The position numbers were made by a program, and so were the translations under genes. From assembly GCA_945910005.1 (NCBI GenBank), contig OX246748.1, positions 14,425,368 through 14,489,367 on the forward strand: a DNA stretch of 64,000 bases. Reading direction: 5' to 3'. The DNA is from Isoperla grammatica (taxonomy: Eukaryota > Arthropoda > Insecta > Plecoptera > Perlodidae). Positions 22,351-34,203 of this stretch are shown here, in pieces. Below the pieces are notes generated by a model. That model was not told the DNA's origin. It ran no database searches and worked only from the letters and a program-made list of their open reading frames with translations. The first letter of the stretch is position 1, and each line of letters opens with the position of its first letter.

Positions 22351-24105
22351 AAATCTGTCACAAATCTGGGGCGGCAAAAGGAGTTCTTATAAAATCTATT
22401 TTTAGTGATACATTTTCTCAAGACTGAATATATTTGAAACTTATAACTAAAATAATTTTTAAACATACAATGTCACTAACCCCCTTGCACGTTAAGGCCA
22501 AGGGTCTACCCCCACCATCCTGCCGCGCGGTGAGTGCAGCGGTGGCTAATAGTATTCTATACATGTCAAGACGTAACCCTTTCAAACGGTAATTATCTAT
22601 AGTAACACATTAAAAAAACAGAATCAATCAACTAAAGATTCCAAACGATTGTTAAATGTTGAATCGGTGGATGTTTAAATGTCTTACTGAAGCACGCTGT
22701 CAAACAAATTTAATTTCATTAATCAAGTAGGGTAGTAAAGAATAAAATTGCCAGCAGTAATTTCTATTTTTCGCAAGAGATTGTATTATTTTAACAAAGT
22801 AATAAAATATGGTATTGATTATAATATTATTCATGACGATTATATTCAAGTTTTCAGTATTAGTTTTCAATATAAATCAAGTTTATATGAAGCTATAGTG
22901 TTTCATAATACGAATCTGATCAAGATCAAGAACCAGAGTCGTATATTATATGAAAGTCAAGCAATGCATCGTGTAACCTGGATTCCTTATCATTTTGATG
23001 TATAGTTCTGATAACATCTACTATATGTTACATTGATTTGTTAAACGCTTGTCGTGTCATTAAACGTAAATTTGATAAAAACGTAAATTTTATTTTCTCA
23101 ACACTTAATTGTTTAATTTTGACATAAATTCGACTATATTGTCTGTCACTCTGGCAAGACTGGATAACATGAAACGTCTCAGACTTGTGTGAAATACCCA
23201 TCACTCTAATGTAAGAAGTTTGTGGAGGTCCCAGAACCGTCTGGCCAGCGCAAATCTTCCGAAACGGAGTCAAAGAAGAGAATACGACGAAGAAGAAGAA
23301 GAAGAAGATAAACAAAGTTGACTGGCTTTGCAGCCGCTGACAGGCTAAACTCTGCAACCTCGCGTCTTCATTTCAAGATAAATAGCAAAAACATTCGGCT
23401 GGGTCGTTTGATGGTGGATTGGGGGGGGGGCAGACGGAATCAATAAATATCCACCATGATTGTTTGTGTTATGGCCGTCCATTTCGGCGCTGAGACGTCT
23501 CCGAGGGGGGGGGGGGGGGGGGGCGCAAATAGTCCTATGACCTTTACTCCGGGGGGCACTTAGGAACACAAAAGAAAATGATTTGTTTCTTGGAACCACT
23601 CGGAAAGTAATAAATTGTCGTCTTGTTGAAATAAAAACCGAAACTCGGGAAAATAAGAGATACACTGAGAAAGTATTTCTTATAGAAATATGATGATATA
23701 GAACCGAACAAGAAGTCTTGTATGAAATATGGTGAAGCTGTTAAAAGAGCCAGTTTGAAAGTATATTATTCCCGCTCCATCTACCTATAGAGATCGTGAT
23801 GGTATATCAAGGGTCGTACTCCATTATGGCCGCCAAAACAGGGTAATCATAAATTGCATCAAGTTTTTAGTAGAGAAATAGAAGTAATATTTCCTAGAGT
23901 CTACAATCTACACTCTTCACTCTACAGAGTTTAACCTCAGGCACTGAATGTAATACACAGTTCGCTGAGGACAACAATGCAAGAGAGAAGTTTATCAGAA
24001 GTTGTCTGTTTTGATTATTTATATATTCCAAAACAATTGTTGCACTGTATACCCCCCGAATTAGTGATATTATTTTAAATGATAAAAGTTATCACAATTA
24101 ATATT
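22351..24105. other. Spacer with poly-G tracts
   Basis: AT-rich sequence. Poly-G runs near 23420-23430 and 23503-23523, and a GAA run near 23288-23308. Chance ORFs of 85-109 residues have no domain. Confidence 0.4.
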
Positions 24106-24111
24106 AACGTC

Positions 24112-24248
24112 CTTGTCCCAACATAAAATTAAAACGCAATATTTTGAACCCTGATCAGAGCTCTTCAACAGGCGAAACCACACTAACCTGTTGAAGAGCT
24201 CTGATCAGGGCTCGAAATATTGCGTTTTTAATTTTATGTTGTGACAAG
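24112..24248. repeat. Long near-perfect inverted repeat, about 61-base arms
   Basis: Arms run CTTGTCCCAACATAAAATT... to ...CTCTTCAACAGG and back, separated by about 14 bases. Central arm words GATCAGAGCTCTTCAACAGG pair exactly. Probably a MITE; a transcript would form a hairpin. Confidence 0.8.
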
Positions 24249-24344
24249 GAACAGTGTTCCGTCCAATTACAAGATTCTTATAACGTTTTACCTGTTCTAT
24301 GTTTCCGCTTTAATAAATAATTTTATTATTAGTGTCCTGCTGCC

Positions 24345-24575
24345 AAACGCTTTTAAACCTATATGACTGGTCAAAGTTACACCGTCCTTTCGGATGGGAC
24401 GTAAAGCCGATGGTCCCCTAGTTACTTTTCGACAGGAGTAGGCTACGTGCCGGTACCAGGCTTCCCCTCCTCCCTTCCTCATTATCATTCATCAATAATC
24501 ACTCAACAGTCTAAAGACGGCATTGTGCCCTACACTGGCCTTAATTACAATAAAATAAAATAAAAATAAATAAAC
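24345..24575 (+). mobile_element. I-family retroposon 3' end, copy 1
   Basis: CTGGTCAAAGTTACACCGTC, CCTTTCGGATGGGACGTAAA, GTAGGCTACGTGCCGGTACC, then CCTTAATTACAATAAAAT and an A-rich AAATA tail. Colinear with 31117-31325. The tail indicates retroposition; the source LINE is unknown. Confidence 0.65.
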
Positions 24576-24897
24576 GCTTTTAACACTTTTTGTTGTTGTG
24601 GTTCCCCACAATCTAGCTAGTCGACTTGTTTGTGATATCAAGGTCACTGCACCTATGGACCCTGTGTGACGTCACACGAGTATTGTTGCACTCTGGAACG
24701 CAGGCGGAGATTGTCCAACATGTTGTCAAGCCCAGGTGGATCTATCTCTCTCTAGTTATTCGGTGGATCTATCTCTCTCTAGTTATTCGAGGAATGCGAA
24801 CATCCATTGTTTTATTAGCCGACATGATTGCGCGTGCGCAAGGCGACACTTCTCAGCACTATCATTTATACATTCTTCTTCACCTACAAGCCCCGCT

Positions 24898-25288
24898 CAC
24901 GCACACGCACACGCACACGCACACGCACACGCACACGCACACGCACACGCACACGCACACGCACACGCACACGCACACGCACACGCACACGCACACGCAC
25001 ACGCACACGCACACGCACACGCACACGCACACGCACACGCACACGCACACGCACACGCACACGCACACGCACACGCACACGCACACGCACACGCACACGC
25101 ACACGCACACGCACACGCACACGCACACGCACACGCACACGCACACGCACACGCACACGCACACGCACACGCACACGCACACGCACACGCACACGCACAC
25201 GCACACGCACACGCACACGCACACGCACACGCACACGCACACGCACACGCACACGCACACGCACACGCACACGCACACGCACACGCAC

Positions 25289-25320
<32 letters not shown>

Positions 25321-25337
25321 GCACACGCACACGCACG
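24898..25337. repeat. (ACACGC)n hexanucleotide array, about 73 units
   Basis: Almost perfect for 440 bases with a single CATGCA interruption near 25305. Strict purine/pyrimidine alternation with a CG in each unit makes it prone to Z-DNA. All frames are open, giving dipeptide-repeat ORFs that should not be called genes. Confidence 0.97.
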
Positions 25338-25911
25338 GTAACTAATAACTAGAGATCCTTGTAAATGGTTTTATTTTTTAGCATATTTCGTTTTATTAAA
25401 TCCAAATTTCGCTGTTGAGCGGTGTTTCAATTTTAATTTACCAAATCTAATTTATATCTAGTATTCTAACGTATGTGGCATGCCTACATTGTCGCGTAGG
25501 TCTACCATGATAGTAAAAAAGAAAATGGAAGGTAATACAGTCAGTAAGGATTCACTGCAGTCACTGCAGAAAATATTTAAAATTAAAATTAAAATGTTAA
25601 AATGTTTTTGACAGAAATTCGGTGATTTCGCGCCAATTCAACAGCTTCAGTCTTTTTGTTTTTATAACAGTGAACTTATGCTATTTCACGTATACACGGA
25701 ATTTCGTTTTATTTCGCGATTCAAAAAGACTATTTTTTGACTCACAACAGACTGTCATGCCAACATATTTCAATTACTGCACGTTTCAAGTGATTTCGCG
25801 CTATCGCGCATTGCAAAATACAAGGATCTCTACTAATAACACACTGTTAGATGTAGTATATAGTTTAAGAGATAAGTTTGTTTATCATTACTTCAATTTT
25901 AGCATTTCATA
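25338..25911. other. AT-rich spacer
   Basis: TTTCGCG occurs several times between 25620 and 25810. No gene recognised. Confidence 0.4.
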
Positions 25912-26100
25912 CCAGCGCACAGTTGGCCGAGGTCGATTAGGCGTTGGTCTAGTAAACCGCTGTCACTGTGTTCCAGGTTGGAATCGTAGCTTGGGCATGG
26001 ATGTCATGCGGCGTTTTTTCATCCCTATAATGACCCACTTATCGTCTCGATTAGAACCGTTGTAAAAATATAAGACGTAAAGCCTGAATATCATCATCAT
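25912..26100 (+). mobile_element. B-family tRNA-derived SINE, copy 1
   Basis: GTTGGCCGAGGTCGATTAGG head as in the copy at 34204. The B box is mutated (GGTTGGAATCG), so it is likely inactive. The 3' end is a short ATC repeat. Confidence 0.8.
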
Positions 26101-26640
26101 CTTTTACAATTTGTTTCATCTATTATTTCTTTTCATCAAAATATTGAATGTGAGGGGATTTCTTGCACTTTTAATGGAAATATGTATGCAGATATTTAAA
26201 ATCAATTCAATTGTTACCATTTAAAAACAGCTAGAATAGAATTATTAACTTTAATCTCAATAGGAATGGGAACACCTTATTTTCTGTAACATTTCCATTT
26301 TTAAGGCATTTAAAAAAATACATATTCATCGATTTAGCCTCTAATACCTACATCGCAACAACAAAAAAATATCTCTAAATATAGCCTTATAGGACATGGG
26401 TATATACATTAAATAAATAAGTTTCACAATTTTTGTGCTAAAAATCCAGTCAGTTAATTTAAGCATTTCTTACAGTGCGGTCAAGAAGGTTATACGATCC
26501 AAATTCAAAATTTAAAGAAACATTCGGCTAAACCTGAAATTACTCGTCAAGTTACAAGCACACGCACACGCATCCCGTCAATATTACCCACAGCCGGTTA
26601 ATATAATATAAATAGCAGCAATCATGTAAGCGCACGTAGC
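26101..26640. other. AT-rich spacer
   Basis: No coding sequence or repeat recognised. Confidence 0.4.
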
Positions 26641-26700
26641 TTGTGTGGGGCCGCACGAGCACTAGGGCGTGGGTTCGAATCCCACGTAGATACGTGAACG
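26641..26700 (+). mobile_element. tRNA-like sequence with perfect T-arm
   Basis: GTGGGTTCGAATCCCAC is a perfect T stem and loop with a consensus B box. ACGTAGCTTGTGTGGGGCC upstream is a weak A-box region. The acceptor and anticodon arms do not fold properly, so it is a tRNA pseudogene or SINE head. Confidence 0.45.
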
Positions 26701-26919
26701 GTTTTCGATATTCGCATTTAATAACGTGGCTGTCGAACTGCTAACAATGTGAACGACTTTGGTTGCTCGAGCGTGCGTACAAACACAATTGAACGCGTGG
26801 GGACATGCTAAGTGCAGAACCTACACTAGTTCCGCCCACTCAGAGCACCGTGGGGTGAGGGTTATGCTATAAGTGCGCGTACAAAATAAATAAAAAAAAC
26901 AAATTCACATTTAGAGTCT

Positions 26920-27310
26920 ACCCACTCAGTAACTAAACTGATTTGCAGTGGGGGACTTTAATTTAAAGTGACTAAACCAACCCTGTAGTCTTCGAATACC
27001 ATCGACGAGTGAGCGATAACCAATCAAAGATCGATATTTCAAATACGAAACATATGAATCAGTGATTGGACAGTGCGAACACCTGCGGACAAATACCAGA
27101 ATCAACAAGGCCGATTCAGAACAACTTTGAATTTATTGAGTGCTTCGTTGCTAGGACGGTTCCAAAGTCACCGTTTACTTATTCCTAAGCCAAGAAGTAA
27201 TGGAACTGATCCACATTAGAAGTTAAAAAACTCCTGCCTTTACCGGGATTTAAACCCGGGACCTTCTGCATCGGAAGCAGGGATGCTAACCACTGGACCA
27301 TCGATGTGGT
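26920..27310 (-). mobile_element. D-family tRNA-derived SINE, copy 1
   Basis: Read on the minus strand: a tRNA-like head (TGGTCCAGTGGTTAGCATCC, a perfect CCGGG/CCCGG T stem), a conserved body (GTAAACGGTGACTTTGGAAC, GGTTGGTTTAGTCACTTTAA) and the 3' motif CAGTTTAGTTACTGAGTGGG. An (AAAT)-type run lies outside the 3' end. The acceptor stem does not pair, so it is not a tRNA gene. Confidence 0.75.
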
Positions 27311-27709
27311 TGTTTAGTTAGTGACATTATAGAGTAGCTGGCCTTATGGAAATGGTGGAAGAGCAATATTAAATGTATGTTGTTTTTCTGTATAACATCG
27401 AATTCTGGTCGTCGGGTTAGGAGAGGGTAGCCCTGCCAGTCAAACCAGACGACTACAAGAGACGACACATTATAACTTCGTTTTCTTGTAAAACCTCAAC
27501 CCGATTGTCGGTACCGGCCATCAGGATTGCAATCGTAATCCGGAAATCGTGAAAAAGTTAACTTACATAGTTCTTATAGATACCACTGATTCCAATGAAA
27601 CCATGAAGTCGTTATGATTTAGTATGAGAAAATGTACGATTGAGATCCCGATCACGACTACGATGCCTACTATTGTGTGCTGCGTTCAATGCTGAGTTTT
27701 ATTCAGCAA

Positions 27710-29056
27710 GTGTGGCTAGTTGTAGTGTTTGGCTTTGTAGTCAGTAGTGTGGATAGTAATTGTAGGTTGTAGTCAATAGTGTGGCTAGTTGTAGTCAATA
27801 GTGTGGCTAGTTGTTGTCAATAGTGTGGCTAGTTGTAGTCAATAGTGGAGCTAGTTGTAGTCAATAGTGTATAGCTAGTCGTAGTCAATAGTGTAGCTAA
27901 TCGTAGTCAGTAGTGTGGCTAGTTGTAGTCAATAGTGTGGCTAGTTGTAGTCAGTAGTGTGGCTAGTTGTAGTCAGTAGTGTGGCTAGTTGTAGTCAGTA
28001 GTGTGGCTAGTTGTAGTCAATAGTGTGGCTAGTTGTAGCCAATAGTGTGGCTAGTTGTTGTCAATAGTGTGGCTAGTTGTAGTCAATAGTGGAGCTAGTT
28101 GTAGTCAGTAGTGTGGCTAGTTGTAGTCAGTAGTGTGGCTAGTTGTAGTCAGTAGTGTGGCTAGTTGTAGTCAGTAGTGTGGTTAGTTGTAGTCAGTAGT
28201 GTGGCTAGTTGTAGTCAGTAGTGTGGCTAGTTGTAGTCAGTAGTGTGTCTAGTTGTAGGCAGGAGAGTGGCTAGTTGTAGTCAGTAGTGTGGCTAGTTGT
28301 AGTCAATAGTGTGGCTAGTTGTAGTCAATAGTGTGGCTAGTTATAGTCAGTAGTGTGGCTAGTTGTAATGAGTAGTGTGGCTAGTTGTAGTCAATAGTGT
28401 GGCTAGTTGTAGTCAGTAGTGTGGCTAGTTGTAGTCAGTAGTGTGGCTAGTTGTAGTCAGTAGTGTGGCTAGTTGTAGTCAGTAGTGTGGCTAGTTGTAG
28501 TCAGTAGTGTGGCTAGTTGTAGTCAGTAGTGTGGCTAGTTGTAGTCAGTAGTGTGGCTAGGTGTAGTCAGTAGTGTGGCTAGTTGTAGTCAGTATAGTGT
28601 GGCTAGTTGTAGTCAGTAGTGTGGCTAGTTGTAGTCAGTAGTGTGGCTAGTTGTAGTCAGTAGTGTGTAGTTGTAGTCAAGCGTGTGGCTAGTTGTAGTC
28701 AGTAGTGTGTAGTTGAAGTCAAGCGTGTGGCTAGTTGTAGTCAGTAGTGTGTAGTTGTAGTCAAGCGTGTGGCTAGTTGTAGTCAGTAGTGTGTAGTTGT
28801 AGTCAAGCGTGTGGCTAGTTGTAGTCAGTAGTGTGTAGTTGTAGTCAAGCGTGTGGCTAGTTGTAGTCAGTAGTGTGGCTAGTTGTAGTCAGTAGTGTGG
28901 CTAGTTGTAGTCAGTAGTGTGTAGTTGTAGTCAAGCGTGTGGCTAGTTGTAGTCAGTAGTGTGGCTAGTTGTAGTCAGTAGTGTGGCTAGTTGTAGTCAG
29001 TAGTGTGTAGTTGTAGTCAAGCGTGTGGCTAGTTGTAGTCAGTAGTGTGGCTAGTG
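27710..29056. repeat. 22 bp minisatellite, about 60 copies
   Basis: Unit GTGTGGCTAGTTGTAGTCAG plus TA. The left part holds AATAGT variants; the right part alternates with a shorter GTGTAGTTGTAGTCAAGC unit, giving a higher-order pattern from about 28660 on. Confidence 0.95.
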
Positions 29057-29118
29057 TAGTGAGGGCGTCCCGACGGACGATCACAACGTGTAAGAGATAT
29101 CCCCGCGCTTCGGACGCT

Positions 29119-29160
29119 GGGGGGGGGGGGGGTGAGGAGGGGGGGGGGAGGGGGGGGGCG
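29119..29160. repeat. Poly-G tracts
   Basis: Three G runs of 7-12 with single-base interruptions. Confidence 0.85.
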
Positions 29161-29299
29161 GTGTCAGACACTGGTGGGTTATTTTGGGCAGCGTCTCCCT
29201 AGACTTAACGTGTTTCCCTGCCAACAGCTTTCTCGACATCTGAATCAGGTAGCTAACAGCCTGTTCACCGCTAGGCAAGCCACCACATCTCACACTATC

Positions 29300-29500
29300 T
29301 TTTACCACGAGCAATGCTGAAAGTCCAGGCTTCGATTCCCGGTTCGAGCTGTAGTTTTTCAATTTTAGAAACCGATTTTGAATCTGTTTGTACGATACTG
29401 GTGTAGGCTATATGTAACGGTGACTTTGGAGCCGTCTAAGCAACAAAGCACATAATAAATATTATTATCTAGTGGGAATCAGTTCTATGAAACTGAGACA
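29300..29500 (+). mobile_element. Diverged D-family element
   Basis: TTCCCGGTTCGAGCTG is a decayed B box; GTAACGGTGACTTTGGAGCC, CAACAAAGCACATAATAAA and GGGAATCAGTT follow in D order with the middle deleted. Confidence 0.5.
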
Positions 29501-30045
29501 GAGGCGAAACAAGTAGAGTTATAAATACCAAAATCTGCAACTCGTGATTGCTGTATAAACCTTCAACCTCGTTGCATTCCACAAGGGGGACTTTCACTTG
29601 CAAAGTTCATGTTTCTATAAAACAAAACCCCCCAAAACGTCAGGATTTTAAGTTTTATGGCTAGATTTTTCACTTTCTACTCCTGCTGCCCGGGGAAGAT
29701 ATTTGTATTCAAATGATTAAGTTTAGTAAACATAAGGCCCCTACTTTCTGCTTTGCATTTTAGTATAGGCAATAACATGCACCGTGCCTCCTACAGTACA
29801 GTGAAATGAGTCCAAAGTGGATATGTTCCCTTGTTTGCTGGTTGAAGATATACCATGTAAACACGTAAGTCAGAGAGAATGGCGAGTATAATGATGGTTG
29901 CAAAGTAAATGTATGAAAATAGATAATCCCTTCTTGTTGGATTGACCGAAAACATAATATATCTGATTGAGACAGATAAGTTGGTAGAGACTTTGACTTC
30001 TGCGGTGATTCTTCATTTCATTGTGAACAGAACCTAGAGATCTTA
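29501..30045. other. AT-rich spacer
   Basis: No feature recognised. Confidence 0.4.
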
Positions 30046-30065
30046 AGTGTTGGTTTGTTTGTATG

Positions 30066-30507
30066 CCTACCCAGGGTCTACTTTATCGTGGTGGGCAGGT
30101 TTGTGTGCTTTGCTGATCCTGAGAGCTATGCCGGCGGAAGCGTATGCTTGTGGTAGGGCCACCCTAGCAGCTGGACAGGTCGAGGTGGAGAAGCCAGACG
30201 AAATTCAGTCCACGTCCTCCTCTTTGCCTTTTACTCCTACTTGTGACGATGATATTTGGGATTTTACGTCCCTATTTTTGCAACGAGGCTAATCAAGACG
30301 ATGGGTTGGTGATTATGAGGATGAAAAACGCCACATGACATCCATGCCCAAGTCAGGATTCGAACCTAGACCGCAGAGACCGAGGTTTACTAGACCAACG
30401 CCTAATCGACCTCGACAACTGCGCCGGCTCCTACTTTTACCTTTTCTCCAAACACCCCCGACATCATATATGATCGTAGTTCGAGTACGTCGTTAAACAA
30501 CAACTAA
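30066..30507 (+). mobile_element. A-family element, copy 6, interrupted by a B SINE
   Basis: The A sequence runs from CTACCCAGGG to the CTCCTACTT at 30234-30242, is broken by a 185-base B element, and resumes at 30428 with the same CTCCTACTT, then CCAAACACCCCCGAC and the tail CGTCGTTAAACAACAACTA. A (GTT)n tract follows directly. Confidence 0.9.
30243..30427 (-). mobile_element. B-family SINE, copy 2, nested in A
   Basis: Inverted complete copy from the ATC-type 3' end to GCGCCGG. It is flanked by an exact 9-base duplication (30234-30242 and 30428-30436). The B box reads GGTTCGAATCC on the minus strand. B was therefore active after this A copy inserted. Confidence 0.9.
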
Positions 30508-30684
<177 letters not shown>

Positions 30685-31116
30685 AAATCCACGTTGCACT
30701 AAGACAATGAAGGGGTGTGTCGGAAGGCAGGGCCGCAATGCATCATGGGGGCGTCAACCCACGGCCACTTGGTTGCCCACATCGAGAGGGTCCCGTGTGA
30801 CGTTGTACGGAACCCGCAGTTGCATTCAACCTTGGTGGGCGGGAGCTGGGAGGTAATAATAGGGATGCACAACGATAAAAATAAAATCATCGATAATCGA
30901 AACGATGACTGCATTATCGAACGATAATATCGAATGATAAATGATAATTCACGGACACGAAGTAAACTTGTACAGATTCTGTGATATTACGTCGCCTAAC
31001 CGAGCGCATAACGATAGAGGAACCCATGATCCAATATTGTTAGATCACGAGAGGAACCTTGTATAACAGCTTCGTTCTTCTCGTCAACTGCTCGGCAGTC
31101 CAGGTCAGTGGAGGTA

Positions 31117-31325
31117 CCTATGACTGGTCAAAGTTACACCGTCCTTTCGGTTGGGACGTAACGCCGATGGTCCCCTTGGTACTTTTCGACACAAGTAGGC
31201 TACGAGCCGGTACCAGGCTTCCCCTCCTTCCTTCCTCATTATCATTCATCAATCATCCCTCATCAGGCTAAAGAGGGCGTTGTGCTCTACACTGGTCTTA
31301 ATTACAATAAAATAAATAAATAAAA
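31117..31325 (+). mobile_element. I-family retroposon 3' end, copy 2
   Basis: Colinear with the copy at 24345 from TGACTGGTCAAAGTTACACC to the AAATAAATAAATAAAA tail, with scattered substitutions. Confidence 0.65.
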
Positions 31326-31439
31326 TTGAGCAACATTCTTTGGACACATCTGACGTGACACTGTTGAGAGTAATCACATATGAGGCCCGAGGCCCAGTAT
31401 TTTGGCGGAGTTTTTGAGTATTTGAAATATGATTCTGAT

Positions 31440-31530
31440 GTGTACATGTAAACGGTGACTTTGGTAGCGTCATAGCACGAAGCACATAATCAATTGTATC
31501 AATGTCTCCCCCACTGAAAATCAGTTCTTG
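31440..31530 (+). mobile_element. D-family element, internally deleted
   Basis: GTAAACGGTGACTTTGGTAG joins almost directly to CCCCCACTGAAAATCAGTTC, skipping the middle of D. Confidence 0.55.
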
Positions 31531-31689
31531 TTACAAATTTTTAAAAATTCTCATTGTTAACAAAACATTAAATTTAATTATTGCTTTAATTGTAATGACA
31601 GCTCTCAAAATTTCCAATTTGGTCGAAAAGCTCTATCTATCGGTAAGTCTCCCTGCATCTGATAAACCTAAACCCAGCTTATTCGAAAT

Positions 31690-32150
31690 ATTGTTGATGG
31701 AAATTTTAATGTCAACTTTAATGAGTTTTTATGCAAAAACAATGAAGTACACAATTACAAAACTAGACACGCAAATGATTTTCATCTAAAATTACAGTAC
31801 AAGACATGTAAACAAAAGTCTATTTTTATAAACGGCATCAAACTTTACAATAGGCTACCACTGAGTACCACTTATCACAAAACTCAATAAAATGTCAATA
31901 CGTACAAAGCCGAATGTATCAACTTTCTTAAGAATAAATATTAAATACCCATTTAACTAATATGTAAGTTATTACAAATTTAAATCTCTGTCTTATATAT
32001 TATAAATAACGTTTAAGTTTATGCATTTTTTAAATTTCAATCTATGATATATCTTAATTTGCAATTGTAATTTCGATGTTTTACTGGACCCATAACATTG
32101 TATCTATGTATGTATATTATAGCGAAAGCTAAAATAAATAAACACTAGGG
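31690..32150 (+). pseudogene. Non-LTR retrotransposon 3' end with decayed RT C-terminus
   Basis: The frame starting about 31690 encodes NYKTRHANDFHL, then FINGIKLYNRLP and, after a stop at 31888-31890, YKAECINFLKNKY before the final stop at 31942-31944. The order (Y.TR..N..L, G.KL.N.LP, ..F...L) is the conserved C-terminal tail of several Jockey/CR1/L2-like reverse transcriptases. The 3' untranslated part ends with TAGCGAAAGCTA, a 4-bp stem with a GAAA loop, directly before AAATAAATAAA. This is a dead, 5'-truncated copy. Confidence 0.65.
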
Positions 32151-32455
32151 CCTACTAACTACTGCTGAAAGCCAGCATAGTTGACCAGAACAGAACAGAA
32201 CCACACAGGTCGGAGTGAAACGCACTATAGCCGCGCAATACAGGACGCGTCCTTGGTTCAAACCTCGTCGCTTGAATATAAAATATTTCTAGACGAATTG
32301 AAAAATATCGAAGTCGGAACGAGGTTTACCTAGCCTGCACACCTGCTGCACTCGAAACGTCGGGTCGACCCCCGGTCAGGTCGACGGTGTTTGTATCTGC
32401 CACGGGTAAGCATCATCCTCTAAACATGAAATATAGGGAATTGTGCAATTGAAAC
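32151..32455. other. Spacer with weak tRNA-like remnant
   Basis: CCTTGGTTCAAACCTCG near 32250 is B-box-like. Nothing else supportable. Confidence 0.35.
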
Positions 32456-32885
32456 AATTGGCAACACGCGTACGATTTTTTTTGTTAAACCAAGCACTTA
32501 GTTTAATAGTATCAGATACAAAAAGTATATGAATCAACTCCTAAGTAAATAAGAACTTTTTAAATAGGTTTCATGTGGTCGCATGTATTGAAGTTTCAAC
32601 ACGACGATCTGAAACGCGTACAGGTGGCTGTGACGTCATGATTCAGTAGACGTGGCGTAACAGACCAATCGCCGAGGCGGTGAGCGTACTCAGACACAAA
32701 CCATGACGTCAAATCCCATCAACATGGCGGCTCATTTTTCGCGCCCTTTTATTTATCGTTACTGAACCAATTATTTTGAAGCATAGACTGATCCGTTTTT
32801 CAAAATTCAAAGGCACAAAATTATTAAATGAGAGAGAGTGTATTTAAAAATCGATTAAAATGTTCATACGCGTGTTTCGTATTGA
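32456..32885. mobile_element. H-family nonautonomous TIR element, copy 2
   Basis: CAATTGGCAACACGCGTACG at the left and CATACGCGTGTTTCGTATTG at the right. The interior matches copy 1 at 6447. It carries two TGACGTCA octamers (32631, 32704); one of these is GACGCAATG in copy 1. Confidence 0.75.
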
Positions 32886-33035
32886 AACAATTGGGTAAAT
32901 AAGGGATAATTTACGCCCTTCAATTGGATACATGAAAACTCCCAACACAGCGGGTATGACTTACGTCGCTTGCGTAAGACTGCCTTTACAAATGTGTGAA
33001 AGAGCGCCAGGAATCTGTTGATCCTCGTAGAAACA
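32886..33035. mobile_element. X segment, inverted relative to copy 1
   Basis: AAATAAGGGATAATTTACG and the AGGAATCTGTTGAT region are the reverse complement of words at 6290-6445, placing the X arm on the other side of H. Confidence 0.45.
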
Positions 33036-33156
33036 GCGTGCTTGCAAGGAGTGGCAGGTCTGAATTCGATATTAGACTAGTTACGTTGGGACTAAAGTAT
33101 ATTCGAGTGTGTGCGACTGTGCGAGTGAGTGCGTGTATGCGCGCGTGCGTGTGTCT

Positions 33157-33535
33157 CTGTGCGTGTGCGTGTGCGTGTGCGTGTGCGTGTGCGTGTGCGT
33201 GTGCGTGTGCGTGTGCGTGTGCGTGTGTGTGTGCGCGTGTATGCGCGTGTGCGTGTGCGTGTGCGTGTGCGTGTGCGTGTGCGTGTGCGTGTGCGTGTGC
33301 GTGCGCGTGTGCGTGTGCGTGTGCGTGTGCGTGTGCGTGTGCGTGTGCGTGTGCGTGTGCGTGTGCGTGTGCGTGTGCGTGTGCGTGTGCGTGTGCGTGT
33401 GCGTGTGCGTGTGCGTGTGCGTGTGCGTGTGCGTGTGCGTGTGCGTGTGCGTGTGCGTGTGCGTGTGCGTGTGCGTGTATGTGCGTGTATGTGCGTGTGC
33501 GTGTGTGTGTGTGCGTGTGCGCGTGTGCGTGTATG
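33157..33535. repeat. (GTGTGC)n hexanucleotide array
   Basis: The complement-strand version of the array at 24898, about 55-60 units with small GTGTGT and GCGCGT interruptions near 33225-33245, 33301 and after 33475. Same Z-DNA-prone alternation. Confidence 0.95.
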
Positions 33536-34189
33536 CGCCCCAGACGAGACCGCCATGTTCCTAGAAGCGCATGTACGCGGCCTCAGTACGGCCAAGGCCT
33601 ACATAAAGCGACTATCCGAACACTCTCAAGACACAACTTGCAGAGTTGTTGCCTATTTCAGACAAGTCAACAACACACACACGCACACACACGCTTTCAA
33701 GTCACAACCATATGGAGGGTTCATTTCCTGATACATAACCTAAAGCGATTTACTTTTCGAAAAAACTCTCCCATTTTGACGAGACACTTTTGAAAAGTTT
33801 CTTTTGATGTCTTTTTTGGTCTAGAATCTGTGGTTTCTTCATCGACTAGTACTACATCAATGTGGTACTCTGTAGCGGCACAAGAGAACTGTGATGAGCG
33901 ATAAAACAATGGTTTACTTACTATGTACGACCACTGTTCTTCACAAGAATTTATATAAAAACTGCAGCACAAATTGACTTATAGGAATTATTGCAAACAC
34001 TATCTTTAACAAGATGATGGTATATCACACCGCGTTTCAGGAAATAATTGCGGTGTTCCCCTTTTCCGATGGAAACAAAATATAAACATCAAAACCACTT
34101 TGTTTTCCCCTGTTCGCGGGAAAAGTTGTGTTGTTTTAAGATTACTTAATTTGTTGGAGTTTGCGACTATTCAACTAATTATTCCTATG
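33536..34189. other. Spacer
   Basis: Short CA run near 33672-33692. No gene recognised. Confidence 0.4.
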
Positions 34190-34203
34190 TTAATTTATTG
34201 ATG

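Noticed and set aside
24898..25337. Telomeric repeat
   Set aside because: ACACGC is not a known telomere unit (metazoan TTAGGG/TTAGG), and the array lies internally.
24626..25352. HTHT, AHAH, RTRT, CVCV and RVRV polypeptides
   Set aside because: Six-frame readings of the (ACACGC)n microsatellite.
25622..26065. 147-residue plus-strand frame
   Set aside because: The C-terminal third is the B SINE; the rest is AT-rich without domain.
26641..26700. tRNA gene on the plus strand
   Set aside because: The perfect T-arm is not accompanied by acceptor or anticodon stems.
27235..27310. tRNA gene on the minus strand
   Set aside because: Good T-arm and anticodon arm, but the acceptor stem does not pair and the sequence is the head of a repeated SINE (D).
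27710..29056. CRISPR-like array
   Set aside because: Repeats are contiguous with no unique spacers; a minisatellite in a eukaryotic context.
32996..33793. 265-residue frame
   Set aside because: Reading of the (GTGTGC)n array plus unrelated flanks.
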